A stretch of 64,000 nt of DNA from Algoriphagus sp. AGSA1 (lineage in GTDB: Bacteria > Bacteroidota > Bacteroidia > Cytophagales > Cyclobacteriaceae): NCBI RefSeq assembly GCF_021390545.1, contig NZ_JAJUWR010000028.1, positions 27,457 through 91,456 on the forward strand, given 5' to 3'. The notes under the pieces were generated by a model. It saw only the letters and a list, made by a program, of their open reading frames with translations. It did no database searches and was not told the origin of the DNA. Shown here one piece after another: positions 16,862-24,340 of this stretch (positions within the stretch are counted from its first letter, which is position 1; each line of letters begins with the position of its first letter). A program made the translations under genes and the position numbers.

Positions 16862-17335
16862 ATGAAGATCTTCTCCCCATTCTCAGTTTTACTTGCACTT
16901 CTCAGCGTGATCTTACTTGGATCCTGTTCTGATGATGACAACGACCCTCCGAAATCTGACCAAGAATTAATAGGATCCGGCGTAGCCTGGAAGTTTGGCA
17001 GTGCATCAGCCGGTGGCTTTCCTGTCACCTCGGCTATTCCTGAGTGTTTTCTGGACAACACTATAACCTTCAATTATAACCAAAGTGGCAACACAGGAGT
17101 AGTAGATGCGGGAGCGATCAAATGCGATGAAACAGAACCTCAATCCGGAAATTTTGTTTGGACATATAATGAATCCACGAAGGTACTCTCTGTCGATACG
17201 GATCTTATTGACATCCCAGGTGCCAGTGGCGACATTAAAGTGGTTAGCGTGAACTCAGATAATTTGGTGCTTACACAAAGTGTAGCTTTATCAGGATTCG
17301 GTACACAGGAGGTAACCTTGACTTTAGTACATTGA
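16862..17335 (+). CDS. Hypothetical lipoprotein, lipocalin-like
   Basis: A 157-residue protein with a signal peptide ending in a clear lipobox (LLGSC), then an acidic linker DDDNDPP typical of Bacteroidota surface-exposed lipoproteins. The body repeats beta strands (GVAWKFGSASAGG, NTITFNYNQSG, FVWTYNESTKVLSVDT, LVLTQSVALSGFGTQEVTLTLVH) as in small lipocalin-like domains. Two cysteines (FLDN region and AIKCDE) could form a disulfide. Function unknown. An inverted repeat (ACAAGGG 17359-17365 with CCCTTGT 17378-17384) follows the stop. Confidence 0.7.
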   Translation: MKIFSPFSVLLALLSVILLGSCSDDDNDPPKSDQELIGSGVAWKFGSASAGGFPVTSAIPECFLDNTITFNYNQSGNTGVVDAGAIKCDETEPQSGNFVWTYNESTKVLSVDTDLIDIPGASGDIKVVSVNSDNLVLTQSVALSGFGTQEVTLTLVH

Positions 17336-17434
17336 TAGATTAACTCAACCTTAGTATAACAAGGGAAATAGGCTTAGCCCTTGTCAAAGGCTGGTATATT
17401 TCCTTTTTTTGTTTACAACCTAATAAACCTAAAA

Positions 17435-18556
17435 ATGGCAAACCCAATCTGGATAATGACATCTGCTTTTGATCAACTCAACTTGGATCAGACAGTAGAA
17501 AAAGCATTGGAAATAGGCGTGCAGGGTTTAGACTTGTGCGTTTTCAGAAAAGACGGGACACGGGATGATTTTGTGGCCACACACTTGGACTATGAGAACT
17601 TTGGAGTAGAAGAAGCAAATAAACTGATCTCAAAATTTAATGGTGCTAAGCTGCGGCTTTCTATTGGAGCATTTGAGAACCTGATCGGGGGTGATACAGA
17701 TCAGCGTGTCAAAAACCAGAATCATCTTCTCAGATTGATCAGAATGGCCTATTTGCTGGGCGGTGATGAAAACGATGTCAAAGTCGGCACCTTCGTCGGC
17801 TATAATCATGAGCTGGGGAATCAGGATGGCGGTTTTGAGAAAAACCTCTTGGAGTACCAGAAGATTTTTGGCCCCATTATACGCTATGCTAATAGTCTTG
17901 GAGTAACGGTGCTCTATGAAAACTGTCCCATGGAAGGCTGGAGAAGTTCTGGGTACTTTGGCACCTATAATAACCTTCCAGGACTGTTGGCCGCACGGAA
18001 AATCATGTATGATTTGATCCCCGAAAGCAACCATGGGGAGATTTACGATCCTTCACATGACATCTGGCAGCATACCGATCCTGTGGAAGTGATCAGAAAC
18101 ACAGACATGAACCGCCTCAAGAGAATCCATGTGAAATCCACCCGAAACAATCCTGATCCTTTCTGGGGAAATATGTATCCCATACAACATGTACCTGCAG
18201 AATGGGCGGAAAAAGCCGGGATCCCCAATAGCACCAATCCTTGGGACAGGCATCATTACGAGGCTACTTTACCAGGATTTGGATTGGGGGATTCCATGGA
18301 CTGGAGGGCTTTTGTGAATATTTTAAAAGAGAAGAATTTCTCAGGGCCTTTTGAAATCGAAAACGAAGCTGTGCTGTCCAAGCAGACTGGCAACATGGGA
18401 GCGATTGTACAAGGCTGTAAAGCTGCTGTGCAAAACTTGGCTCCCTTGCTGTATGAATTGGGAGAAAACGGCTGGCAATACCCTGAGCCAGAATACAAGC
18501 CCCTTCTGGAAATCAATCGGGAGGATGTACCGCTGATGACTATGGGAAAATTATAA
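17435..18556 (+). CDS. Sugar phosphate isomerase/epimerase-like TIM barrel protein
   Basis: A 373-residue xylose-isomerase-like TIM barrel (AP endonuclease 2 superfamily) without a signal peptide. Metal and substrate positions are visible at LYENCPMEGW (Glu), EIYDPSHDIWQHTDP (Asp and His), RIHVKSTRNN and PFEIENEAVLS. The substrate is probably a sugar or polyol, but this family is too broad to say which. The ATG at 17435 gives MANPIWIMTSAF; a TTG at 17381 would add residues that do not match the family. Apparently monocistronic, convergent to rnhA. Confidence 0.82.
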   Translation: MANPIWIMTSAFDQLNLDQTVEKALEIGVQGLDLCVFRKDGTRDDFVATHLDYENFGVEEANKLISKFNGAKLRLSIGAFENLIGGDTDQRVKNQNHLLRLIRMAYLLGGDENDVKVGTFVGYNHELGNQDGGFEKNLLEYQKIFGPIIRYANSLGVTVLYENCPMEGWRSSGYFGTYNNLPGLLAARKIMYDLIPESNHGEIYDPSHDIWQHTDPVEVIRNTDMNRLKRIHVKSTRNNPDPFWGNMYPIQHVPAEWAEKAGIPNSTNPWDRHHYEATLPGFGLGDSMDWRAFVNILKEKNFSGPFEIENEAVLSKQTGNMGAIVQGCKAAVQNLAPLLYELGENGWQYPEPEYKPLLEINREDVPLMTMGKL

Positions 18557-18863
18557 TGCATCCAATCTTCTAGATAAACCTGCGCGCCCCAATAATTTAC
18601 GTTAGTATCGTAAACTAGTATCTTTTATAAAAGTAAACTGGACTAAGGATGGTAATCACCATAGATCCGTTATGTAGAAACGAATGGTTGGTAGGCAAAT
18701 AACAGGTTAGTGTAAGGTCGTTCCGTAGGAACTTAGGATGATTTTCATTTTCGAAACGTTCCTAGGGAAGGAGAAACAGATTGTTTATACAAATTAGCTC
18801 CAGACGAATTGCCCCTGCATTACAAAGGTACAGGTCATTTTCAGCCTCATTGCTCAAACATTC
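18557..18863. repeat. Intergenic region with hairpins resembling a Bacteroidota interspersed repeat
   Basis: About 300 bases with no ORF between the epimerase-like gene and rnhA. It contains GTTCC-GTA-GGAAC (18720-18732), a second arm pair TTCC-TAG-GGAA (18759-18769), and TTACG...CGTAA (18597-18613). The combination of a GTAGAAA stretch with a CGTTCCGTAGGAAC hairpin is like short non-coding repeats I know from Cytophagales and Sphingobacteriales intergenic regions. Only one copy is seen in this window, so the family assignment is inference. Confidence 0.35.
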
Positions 18864-19316
18864 TCACAAACTAGCTTCGTATCCGGTATCTACCTTCAGG
18901 TCAAAACCCTCCGCTGCCTCTACAGCCAGGCGGTCACAACGCTCGTTTTCTATGTTTCCTGCGTGTCCTTTTACCCAGATAAACTTGGGTTTATACTTCA
19001 GGTGCAATGGAATATAGCGCAGCCAGAGGTCAGGATTTTTTTTGTCCTTGAAGCCCTTTTTCTGCCAGCCCCAGATCCAACCCTTCTCTACCGCATCAAC
19101 CACATATTTGCTGTCTGAATAAATCTGCACTGGAAACTCGTCTGTGGTAAGTGCTTGAAGCGCACGGATTACCGCCAAAAGCTCCATACGGTTGTTCGTT
19201 GTCAGGCGAAAGCCTTCAGAAAGCTCCTTTCGGTGTTTGCCGAATTTCAAAACAGCTCCATAGCCTCCCGGGCCGGGGTTTCCTTTGGCAGCGCCATCAG
19301 TGTAAATGGTAATCAT
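18864..19316 (-). CDS. rnhA: Ribonuclease HI
   Basis: Cleaves the RNA strand of RNA-DNA hybrids (R-loops, primers) in the cytoplasm. The 150-residue length is typical. The four acidic catalytic positions are all present: Asp in YTDGAAKGNPG near the start, Glu in NNRMELLAVI, Asp in YSDSKYVVDAV, and Asp in ERCDRLAVEAA near the end. The basic handle WQKKGFKDKKNPDLW and the VKGHAG loop histidine are also there. It lies 36 bases downstream of marC in the same direction. Confidence 0.96.
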   Translation of the reverse strand: MITIYTDGAAKGNPGPGGYGAVLKFGKHRKELSEGFRLTTNNRMELLAVIRALQALTTDEFPVQIYSDSKYVVDAVEKGWIWGWQKKGFKDKKNPDLWLRYIPLHLKYKPKFIWVKGHAGNIENERCDRLAVEAAEGFDLKVDTGYEASL

Positions 19317-19352
19317 GTAGTAAAGTAAGTGAAAATGTGCAAGAGATCTGGA

Positions 19353-19943
19353 TTATACTCCAGGCTCAATCCCTATGGCAAAAACATTCGTTTTGAATAT
19401 TTTCACTGCGATGGACAGCAGTATGATCCCAAAAATCCTTCTCAAGACATCCAATCCCGTCTTCCCGATTTTCCGCTCCAGCCATCCTGTGCTTTTCAGT
19501 ACGACATATACCAGAATAAGATTCAGCACGATCCCTATCGCAATATTGATCTGGGCAAATTCAGCCTTAAGGGTCAAAATGGTAGTCAGCGTACCTGCCC
19601 CTGCGATCAAGGGAAATGCGATAGGCACTATGGAAGCACTGTCTCTGGCATCAGGATCAGATTTGAAAAGTTCTATTCCCAGAATCATCTCCGCACCTAT
19701 GGCAAAAATGATCAAAGCACCTGCGATCGCAAAGTCCTCCACTCCTATTCCAAAAAGGCTCAAAATAGACTTGCCCGCAAAAAGAAAGAGGATCATCAAC
19801 ACCCCAGCTACAAGTGTGGCTTTTTCGGACTGGATATGCCCCACCTTCTGTCTTAGATTGACGATTATCGGTATAGAACCGAGGATATCAATCACAGAAA
19901 AAAGAATCAGGGAAACCGACAATATTTCTTTCAGATCAAACAT
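19353..19943 (-). CDS. MarC family membrane protein
   Basis: A 196-residue inner-membrane protein with six hydrophobic segments, of the UPF0056/MarC family. Recognised by the opening SLILFSVIDILGSIPIIVNL, the GVLMILFLFAGKSILSLFGI stretch and the ASIVPIAFPLIAGAGTLTTI motif. MarC was once linked to multiple antibiotic resistance in E. coli, but that link was not upheld and the function is open. Probably transcribed together with rnhA. Confidence 0.9.
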   Translation of the reverse strand: MFDLKEILSVSLILFSVIDILGSIPIIVNLRQKVGHIQSEKATLVAGVLMILFLFAGKSILSLFGIGVEDFAIAGALIIFAIGAEMILGIELFKSDPDARDSASIVPIAFPLIAGAGTLTTILTLKAEFAQINIAIGIVLNLILVYVVLKSTGWLERKIGKTGLDVLRRIFGIILLSIAVKIFKTNVFAIGIEPGV

Positions 19944-19962
19944 TCCGCGAAAATAGTTATTT

Positions 19963-19998
19963 AACCATTGAGGTTATCAAAAACCTCAATGGTTTTTA
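19963..19998. terminator. 13-bp perfect hairpin upstream of marC
   Basis: AACCATTGAGGTT (19963-19975) pairs exactly with AACCTCAATGGTT (19982-19994) around a 6-base loop, with a T-run on the plus strand after it and a weaker A/T run on the minus side. No plus-strand gene ends here, so it may act mainly as a barrier before marC or in the marC leader. Confidence 0.5.
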
Positions 19999-20130
19999 AA
20001 TTACGGAATAATGAAGAAAAAAACCTGCCCATGGATGACTAGCATACCTCAAAGAATTCCCTATCGCCAAGTATATTTCTCCAAACAGAATTTATTACGA
20101 TTAAGACTGGATATAAAAGAACTGAAAACA

Positions 20131-20158
20131 AAAAGGCCCAAGTCCGAAGACTTGGACC
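20131..20158 (-). terminator. Intrinsic terminator of the aroQ-aminotransferase operon
   Basis: On the minus strand a 10-bp stem (20149-20158 with 20135-20144, one G-U pair) closes a UUCG tetraloop and is followed by a T-run at 20131-20134. It lies 66 bases after the stop of the aminotransferase gene. Confidence 0.88.
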
Positions 20159-20223
20159 AGTAAAGTGGCTTGGAAACTGCGTCCTCTGCGAAAACCTCTG
20201 CGTCCCCCGCGGTTCCCATATAA

Positions 20224-21279
20224 TCAATATCTTCCCAAAAACGCAATCAACTTATCCATCTCGGCATTGGTAATCGCAGGAAAATTTGCGATCCGGAAGC
20301 TGGTCGGCTTATGTGGCCCGTATCCTGAACCCAGCTGCATCCCTTCTTTCTCTGCATCTTTTTTAACGGACACGATTAATTCCTCCGATCCAGAAACCGC
20401 CAGTACGGTCTTACTCCTGGTCTCGGCATTGTCCACAAGCATGCGTAGCGACTTGGACTGCGCAACTGCCGTCTCCAGCTTCAGCATCCTTTCCCGAAGA
20501 TTCGCATCGATGTGCTGGACTTCCTCCAAATCCTTCAAAACCCGGTTTAACAGATAGATCCCCAAAACATTTGGAGTGTAGTGCGTTTGATACCCAGCGG
20601 CATTTTCCAAGATAAAACTCAGGCTATTGTATCTCCCTTTTTCACCTTTTCTTTCACACTTCTCTACTGCTCTAGGAGAAAGTATCAGTATTCCCAGCCC
20701 TGCCGGAAGGCCGAAGCACTTCTGCACGGAAGCGTACCAGATATCTGCTAGGCTGAAATCCAATTCGATTCCTGCCATAGATGAAGTGGTGTCCACTGCG
20801 ATCATTTTCTCTGGATATTTTTCTTTGATCTCTTCAATCACTTCCAGGGGAACCTCGGTTGCATTGGCTGTTTCGTTCTGGGTGAGTGCGATCACATCAA
20901 ATCCGGCTGGAATATCCAGCTCAGCCACATTAATCGCCTCGTTAGCCTCGATCTTCAGTCCGTCAGTCGCAGGATTGATATGCTTGGCAAAGCCTATCCA
21001 CTTCTTCCCAAAAGAGCCTGAGTATATATGAAAACTTGCCTTCTCTACAATGGACTGGGTGATAATCTCCCAATTCTCAGTAGCGGAGGAAGTGAATAGC
21101 AACCTGTAATCATCCGGCATATGCAGTTTTTCCCGCATGAGCTGCTCAGTCTCCTGATACAAATTCATAAAGGCGCTGCTGCGGTGATTGGCACTCAGGA
21201 TGCCAGCGTTGTAAGCATCTTGCAAATAGGTGGGAAGGGCATCATATACTTTGGATGGCCCAGGCGCAAATGTGAGCAT
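20224..21279 (-). CDS. Class V aminotransferase (phosphoserine aminotransferase-like)
   Basis: A 351-residue PLP enzyme of fold type I, class V. The PLP-binding lysine is in YASVQKCFGLPAG, preceded by the AVDTTSSMAG aspartate. The start MLTFAPGPSKVYDAL (ATG at 21279) is the usual N-terminus of this family; the open frame runs 12 codons further. NHRSSAF and YGPHKPTSFRIANFPA are typical of the Bacteroidota proteins often labelled serC or alanine-glyoxylate aminotransferase. I cannot decide between phosphoserine and another substrate, so no symbol is given. It follows aroQ by 13 bases, so the two form an operon. Confidence 0.88.
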   Translation of the reverse strand: MLTFAPGPSKVYDALPTYLQDAYNAGILSANHRSSAFMNLYQETEQLMREKLHMPDDYRLLFTSSATENWEIITQSIVEKASFHIYSGSFGKKWIGFAKHINPATDGLKIEANEAINVAELDIPAGFDVIALTQNETANATEVPLEVIEEIKEKYPEKMIAVDTTSSMAGIELDFSLADIWYASVQKCFGLPAGLGILILSPRAVEKCERKGEKGRYNSLSFILENAAGYQTHYTPNVLGIYLLNRVLKDLEEVQHIDANLRERMLKLETAVAQSKSLRMLVDNAETRSKTVLAVSGSEELIVSVKKDAEKEGMQLGSGYGPHKPTSFRIANFPAITNAEMDKLIAFLGRY

Positions 21280-21292
21280 AGGTAGAGATAGG

Positions 21293-21706
21293 TTATTGAA
21301 AATAGAGAATTCCAAGTGCGTAGCCTTTCAGGCCAAGTCCGGAGATCATCCCTACGCAGGATTTGGAAATTATGCTTTTGTGGCGGAATTCCTCCCGTTT
21401 GTAAATATTCGAAATGTGGATTTCCAGTGTCGGGGTGGTTACCGCTGCGATGGCATCTGAGATAGCTACTGAGGTATGGGTATATCCTCCAGCATTGAGT
21501 AAAATAGCATCAAAAGTAAAACCGACTTCATGGATTTTATTGATCAATTCTCCCTCCACATTGCTTTGAAAATAATGTAGCTCAACGTCCTGAAAGGCTT
21601 TTTTCAAGCCCTCAAAATACTCTTCAAAAGAAGTGCTTCCATAGACATCAGGCTCTCTTTTTCCAAGAAGATTTAGATTGGGTCCGTTAATGATCAGGAT
21701 TTTCAA
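21293..21706 (-). CDS. aroQ: Type II 3-dehydroquinate dehydratase
   Basis: Dehydrates 3-dehydroquinate to 3-dehydroshikimate in the shikimate pathway to aromatic amino acids and folate. The 137-residue length and motifs fit AroQ: ILIINGPNLNLLGKREPDVYG with the catalytic tyrosine and arginine, QSNVEGELINKIHE, LNAGGYTHTSVAISDAI, and EIHISNIYKREEFRHKS with the catalytic histidine. First gene of the operon with the class V aminotransferase. Confidence 0.96.
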   Translation of the reverse strand: MKILIINGPNLNLLGKREPDVYGSTSFEEYFEGLKKAFQDVELHYFQSNVEGELINKIHEVGFTFDAILLNAGGYTHTSVAISDAIAAVTTPTLEIHISNIYKREEFRHKSIISKSCVGMISGLGLKGYALGILYFQ

Positions 21707-21735
21707 AACAAAATTCGGTTTGGTGATTAGGAGAT

Positions 21736-21743
21736 CAAAGTTA
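21736..21743 (-). promoter_or_regulatory. -7 element of the aroQ operon
   Basis: The minus strand reads TAACTTTG, a match to TAnnTTTG, about 30 bases before the aroQ start codon. No clear TTG is found 19 bases further upstream. Confidence 0.45.
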
Positions 21744-21830
21744 AAAGGATTTTCAATTTATAAAGTGGTAAAGTTAGAAGGTTGTAAGGCTGTAAAGTTG
21801 TAATTTTACTTAGGAACCTCGAAAAAAGTC

Positions 21831-22015
21831 ATGCATATTGATCTTGATGATAGGCTAGTAGCTGAAATCAAAAAATGAACTGATTTAAAAACTGTCCAGT
21901 AAGTCGTAGAAGATGCTTTAAAGTTTATCTGAGGAAAATCAAGCTGGATGAAATAGCCAATCAAAAAGGAAAAACTACATGGGAAGGCAATATAGCCGAA
22001 ATACGGAAATGTTGA
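21831..22015 (+). pseudogene. Decayed VapB-type antitoxin relic
   Basis: Translating from the ATG at 21831 gives MHIDLDDRLVAEIKK, a stop (TGA), TDLKTVQ, a stop (TAA), VVEDALK; shifting the frame by one missing base then gives YLRKIKLDEIANQKGKTTWE followed by GNIAEIRKC and a stop at 22015. Joined, this is the pattern of a VapB antitoxin: a ribbon-helix-helix N-terminus, a TDLKT turn, and a tail with GKxxWEG that occupies the VapC active site. At least two nonsense changes and one frameshift make it non-functional. No PIN-domain toxin follows; xerD begins 31 bases later. Below normal ORF thresholds, so easily missed. Confidence 0.7.
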
Positions 22016-22046
22016 TTTTCCAATTTTTAAATGTTTCAATCTTCCA

Positions 22047-22952
22047 ATGAATAATCTCTGGCAAAACCACATCAAACAATTCCGCCATTACCTCAAACTG
22101 GAGCGTTCCCTTAGCGGAAATTCTATTGAAGCTTATACTCGGGACGTGGAGAAGTTGGCGAATTACTGCATGCAGAATTTTCCTGACAAAAACCCCCTGG
22201 ATTTGGAATTGGAACACTTACGTAAGTTTGTAAATGAACTTGCTAAACTGGAAATATCGGATTATACCCATGCGAGGATCATCTCAGGAATAAAAGCTTT
22301 CTATAGGTACCTGATGTATGAGGACAAAATCACCGAAGATCCTTCACAACTTCTGGAAGCACCAAAACTTGGCCGAAAACTGCCAGACACCCTGAGTTAC
22401 CAAGAAATAGTAGAGCTCCTAGAGGCCATTCCTCTTGGAGAACCTGAAGGTCATCGCAACCGCGCGATGCTAGAAATGTTGTATAGCTCAGGTTTGAGGG
22501 TGAGTGAACTTGTTGAACTGAAAAAAGGGCAGGTTTATGAAGATGTAGGCTTTTTGAAAGTAGTGGGAAAAGGCAACAAAGAGCGGCTCGTCCCAATCGG
22601 AAAAGACGCCTTGAAATACCTGAACATCTATAAAGATGAAGTTCGGGTGCATCAGACCATCGCCAAAGGCCATGAAGAATTTGTTTTTCTAAACCGTCGA
22701 GGAAAGAAACTTTCCCGGGTTATGGTTTTCCTGATCATCAAAAAAACCGCAGAACAGGCAGGAATCCAAAAGAACATTTCCCCACATACATTCCGGCATT
22801 CCTTTGCCACCCACTTGATCGAAGGCGGGGCAGATCTCCGTGCAGTGCAGGAAATGCTTGGCCATGAAAGTATCACGACCACGGAGATTTACACGCATTT
22901 GGATCGGGATTATTTAAGGCAGGTGCTGACTGATTTTCATCCAAGGAAGTGA
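22047..22952 (+). CDS. xerD: Site-specific tyrosine recombinase XerD
   Basis: A 301-residue integrase-family recombinase that resolves chromosome dimers at dif with its partner XerC. The N-terminal SAM-like domain covers about 1-90 and the catalytic domain the rest, with the first Arg in YSSGLRVSELVEL, Lys in GKGNKERLVPI, HTFRHSFATHLIEGGADLRAVQEMLGH with His-x-x-Arg and the later His, and the nucleophile tyrosine in TTEIYTHLD. The length and lack of extra domains fit a housekeeping Xer rather than a phage integrase. An antitoxin relic lies just before it, but no attachment-site repeats are seen. Confidence 0.93.
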   Translation: MNNLWQNHIKQFRHYLKLERSLSGNSIEAYTRDVEKLANYCMQNFPDKNPLDLELEHLRKFVNELAKLEISDYTHARIISGIKAFYRYLMYEDKITEDPSQLLEAPKLGRKLPDTLSYQEIVELLEAIPLGEPEGHRNRAMLEMLYSSGLRVSELVELKKGQVYEDVGFLKVVGKGNKERLVPIGKDALKYLNIYKDEVRVHQTIAKGHEEFVFLNRRGKKLSRVMVFLIIKKTAEQAGIQKNISPHTFRHSFATHLIEGGADLRAVQEMLGHESITTTEIYTHLDRDYLRQVLTDFHPRK

Positions 22953-23009
22953 GAGGTTGGAGGTTGGATTAAAAAAACAATAGTTTTACAGATATTAATT
23001 TAAATCTAA

Positions 23010-23573
23010 ATGAAAAAACTATCGCTAGTACTTTTCGCTCTGTTAGGTCCATACACCTTGTCTATGGGCCAAGGCTATAATTTAGCTAATCCGGATGAGC
23101 TTGAGAATTTTATATACTTTGAAAGAGAAAGATCTCTTGGGCTGCCTATTGGTTCCGAATTCCCCGAATTTGATTATGTAGATATAGATGGAAACAAACT
23201 TGAATATTCAGACATCAAAGACAAACTGATTGTGCTCAATACTTGGTTTGTAGGATGTACCGGTTGCAAGCAGGAAGAAGAGTATCTTATAAAACTTACT
23301 GATGAACTCAAAGACAGAGAGGATATAGTGTTTCTCAGCTTTGCGATGTCTTCTCCCCAAAAAATTGAAAGGTACTTTTCCAAAAGAGGAGATTTTGGAT
23401 ATAAGACCGCTAGTGTGGACAGCAAATGGGTAGAAGAAAACTTCAACATTAAATTATCACCTACCCATTATATCATCAAAGACGGGATTTTGGTTGAGCT
23501 AATTTCAATACCCATTTCTGCTCCTCAACTTCTGGAATGGTACAAAAGCAGGATTTTGGAGTTTGCTTCCTGA
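23010..23573 (+). CDS. Thioredoxin-like (TlpA/ResA-type) exported protein
   Basis: A 187-residue protein with a signal peptide (MKKLSLVLFALLGPYTLSMGQ) and a TlpA/AhpC-like redoxin domain. The CxxC is in LNTWFVGCTGCKQEEEYL at about residues 76-79 of the domain region, in the order strand-helix expected of ResA-like proteins, and the cis-proline region is SPTHYIIKDG. It probably acts as a periplasmic thiol-disulfide oxidoreductase. The exact partner is unknown. Apparently monocistronic, convergent to the response regulator gene. Confidence 0.82.
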   Translation: MKKLSLVLFALLGPYTLSMGQGYNLANPDELENFIYFERERSLGLPIGSEFPEFDYVDIDGNKLEYSDIKDKLIVLNTWFVGCTGCKQEEEYLIKLTDELKDREDIVFLSFAMSSPQKIERYFSKRGDFGYKTASVDSKWVEENFNIKLSPTHYIIKDGILVELISIPISAPQLLEWYKSRILEFAS

Positions 23574-23590
23574 ACTACCGCGCACTAGAA

Positions 23591-24340
23591 TCAAATCTTC
23601 CTCAGTGCTTCCATCAAGCCTTCTTTTCTCCGCTGAGCTACTTCCAGTTCCGAGCCGTCAATTAATTGCACCACACCTCCTTTACCTCTCTGGTAGCTTT
23701 TCACTTCTTGGAGATTGATCAGATGAGAATTGTGGATCCGGAAAAATTGGAACCCAGAGAGGAGCGCCTCAAATTCCTTTAGTGTCTTGGACACCAAAAT
23801 CTTCCTTCCGTCACGAAGAAAAAAATAAGTGTAATTCACATCGGCCTGACAGCGGATAATATCTGCAATCATCACAAATTCAATCCCTGCGAGCGTAGGC
23901 AATCCTATTTTTTTCCGTGTGGCCCCTTCAGCATAATAGCTAAAAATATTGTCCAGCTTTTCAGATATTATCAAGTCTTTACCCTTAGCAACAAATAGGT
24001 TGACCGCAACCGAAAGCTCTCCCGGATCTATTGGCTTCATCAAGTAATCTAAGGCAGAAAACTTGATGGCCTGCAAGGCAAAACGCTCATGGGCTGTTGT
24101 AAAAATGATTTTGAAAGGAATCTCATCGAGCTGCCGAAGCATTTCGAAGGCATTACTCCCTCCTAACTCCACATCCAAAAACACCAAATCCACCTTCTCT
24201 GACCGCAAAATCCCCAAGGCCTCTTCCGATGAGCTGCCATAAGCGATCAACTTTACCTGATCAGAATGATTACGTTCTACTAACAGTCTCAGCCTTTCGT
24301 AGGCCTGTTGCTCATCTTCAATTATAACTGCTTTGATCAT
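23591..24340 (-). CDS. LytTR family response regulator
   Basis: A 249-residue regulator with an N-terminal receiver domain (phosphorylated Asp56 in DLVFLDVELGG; conserved Lys102 in DYLMKPID) and a C-terminal LytTR DNA-binding domain (LPTLAGIEFVMIADIIRCQAD, then FFRIHNSHLINLQEVKSY). The ATG at 24340 gives the usual MIKAVIIEDE and overlaps the TGA of the histidine kinase gene in an ATGA, so kinase and regulator are translationally coupled. The target genes are unknown. Confidence 0.94.
   Translation of the reverse strand: MIKAVIIEDEQQAYERLRLLVERNHSDQVKLIAYGSSSEEALGILRSEKVDLVFLDVELGGSNAFEMLRQLDEIPFKIIFTTAHERFALQAIKFSALDYLMKPIDPGELSVAVNLFVAKGKDLIISEKLDNIFSYYAEGATRKKIGLPTLAGIEFVMIADIIRCQADVNYTYFFLRDGRKILVSKTLKEFEALLSGFQFFRIHNSHLINLQEVKSYQRGKGGVVQLIDGSELEVAQRRKEGLMEALRKI

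Noticed and set aside
21806..22075. 89-residue minus-strand ORF upstream of xerD
   Set aside because: Antisense to the vapB relic; no family features and overlaps the xerD start.
22047..22952. XerD as phage or transposon integrase
   Set aside because: Standard housekeeping XerD length and motifs; no flanking repeats or cargo genes.
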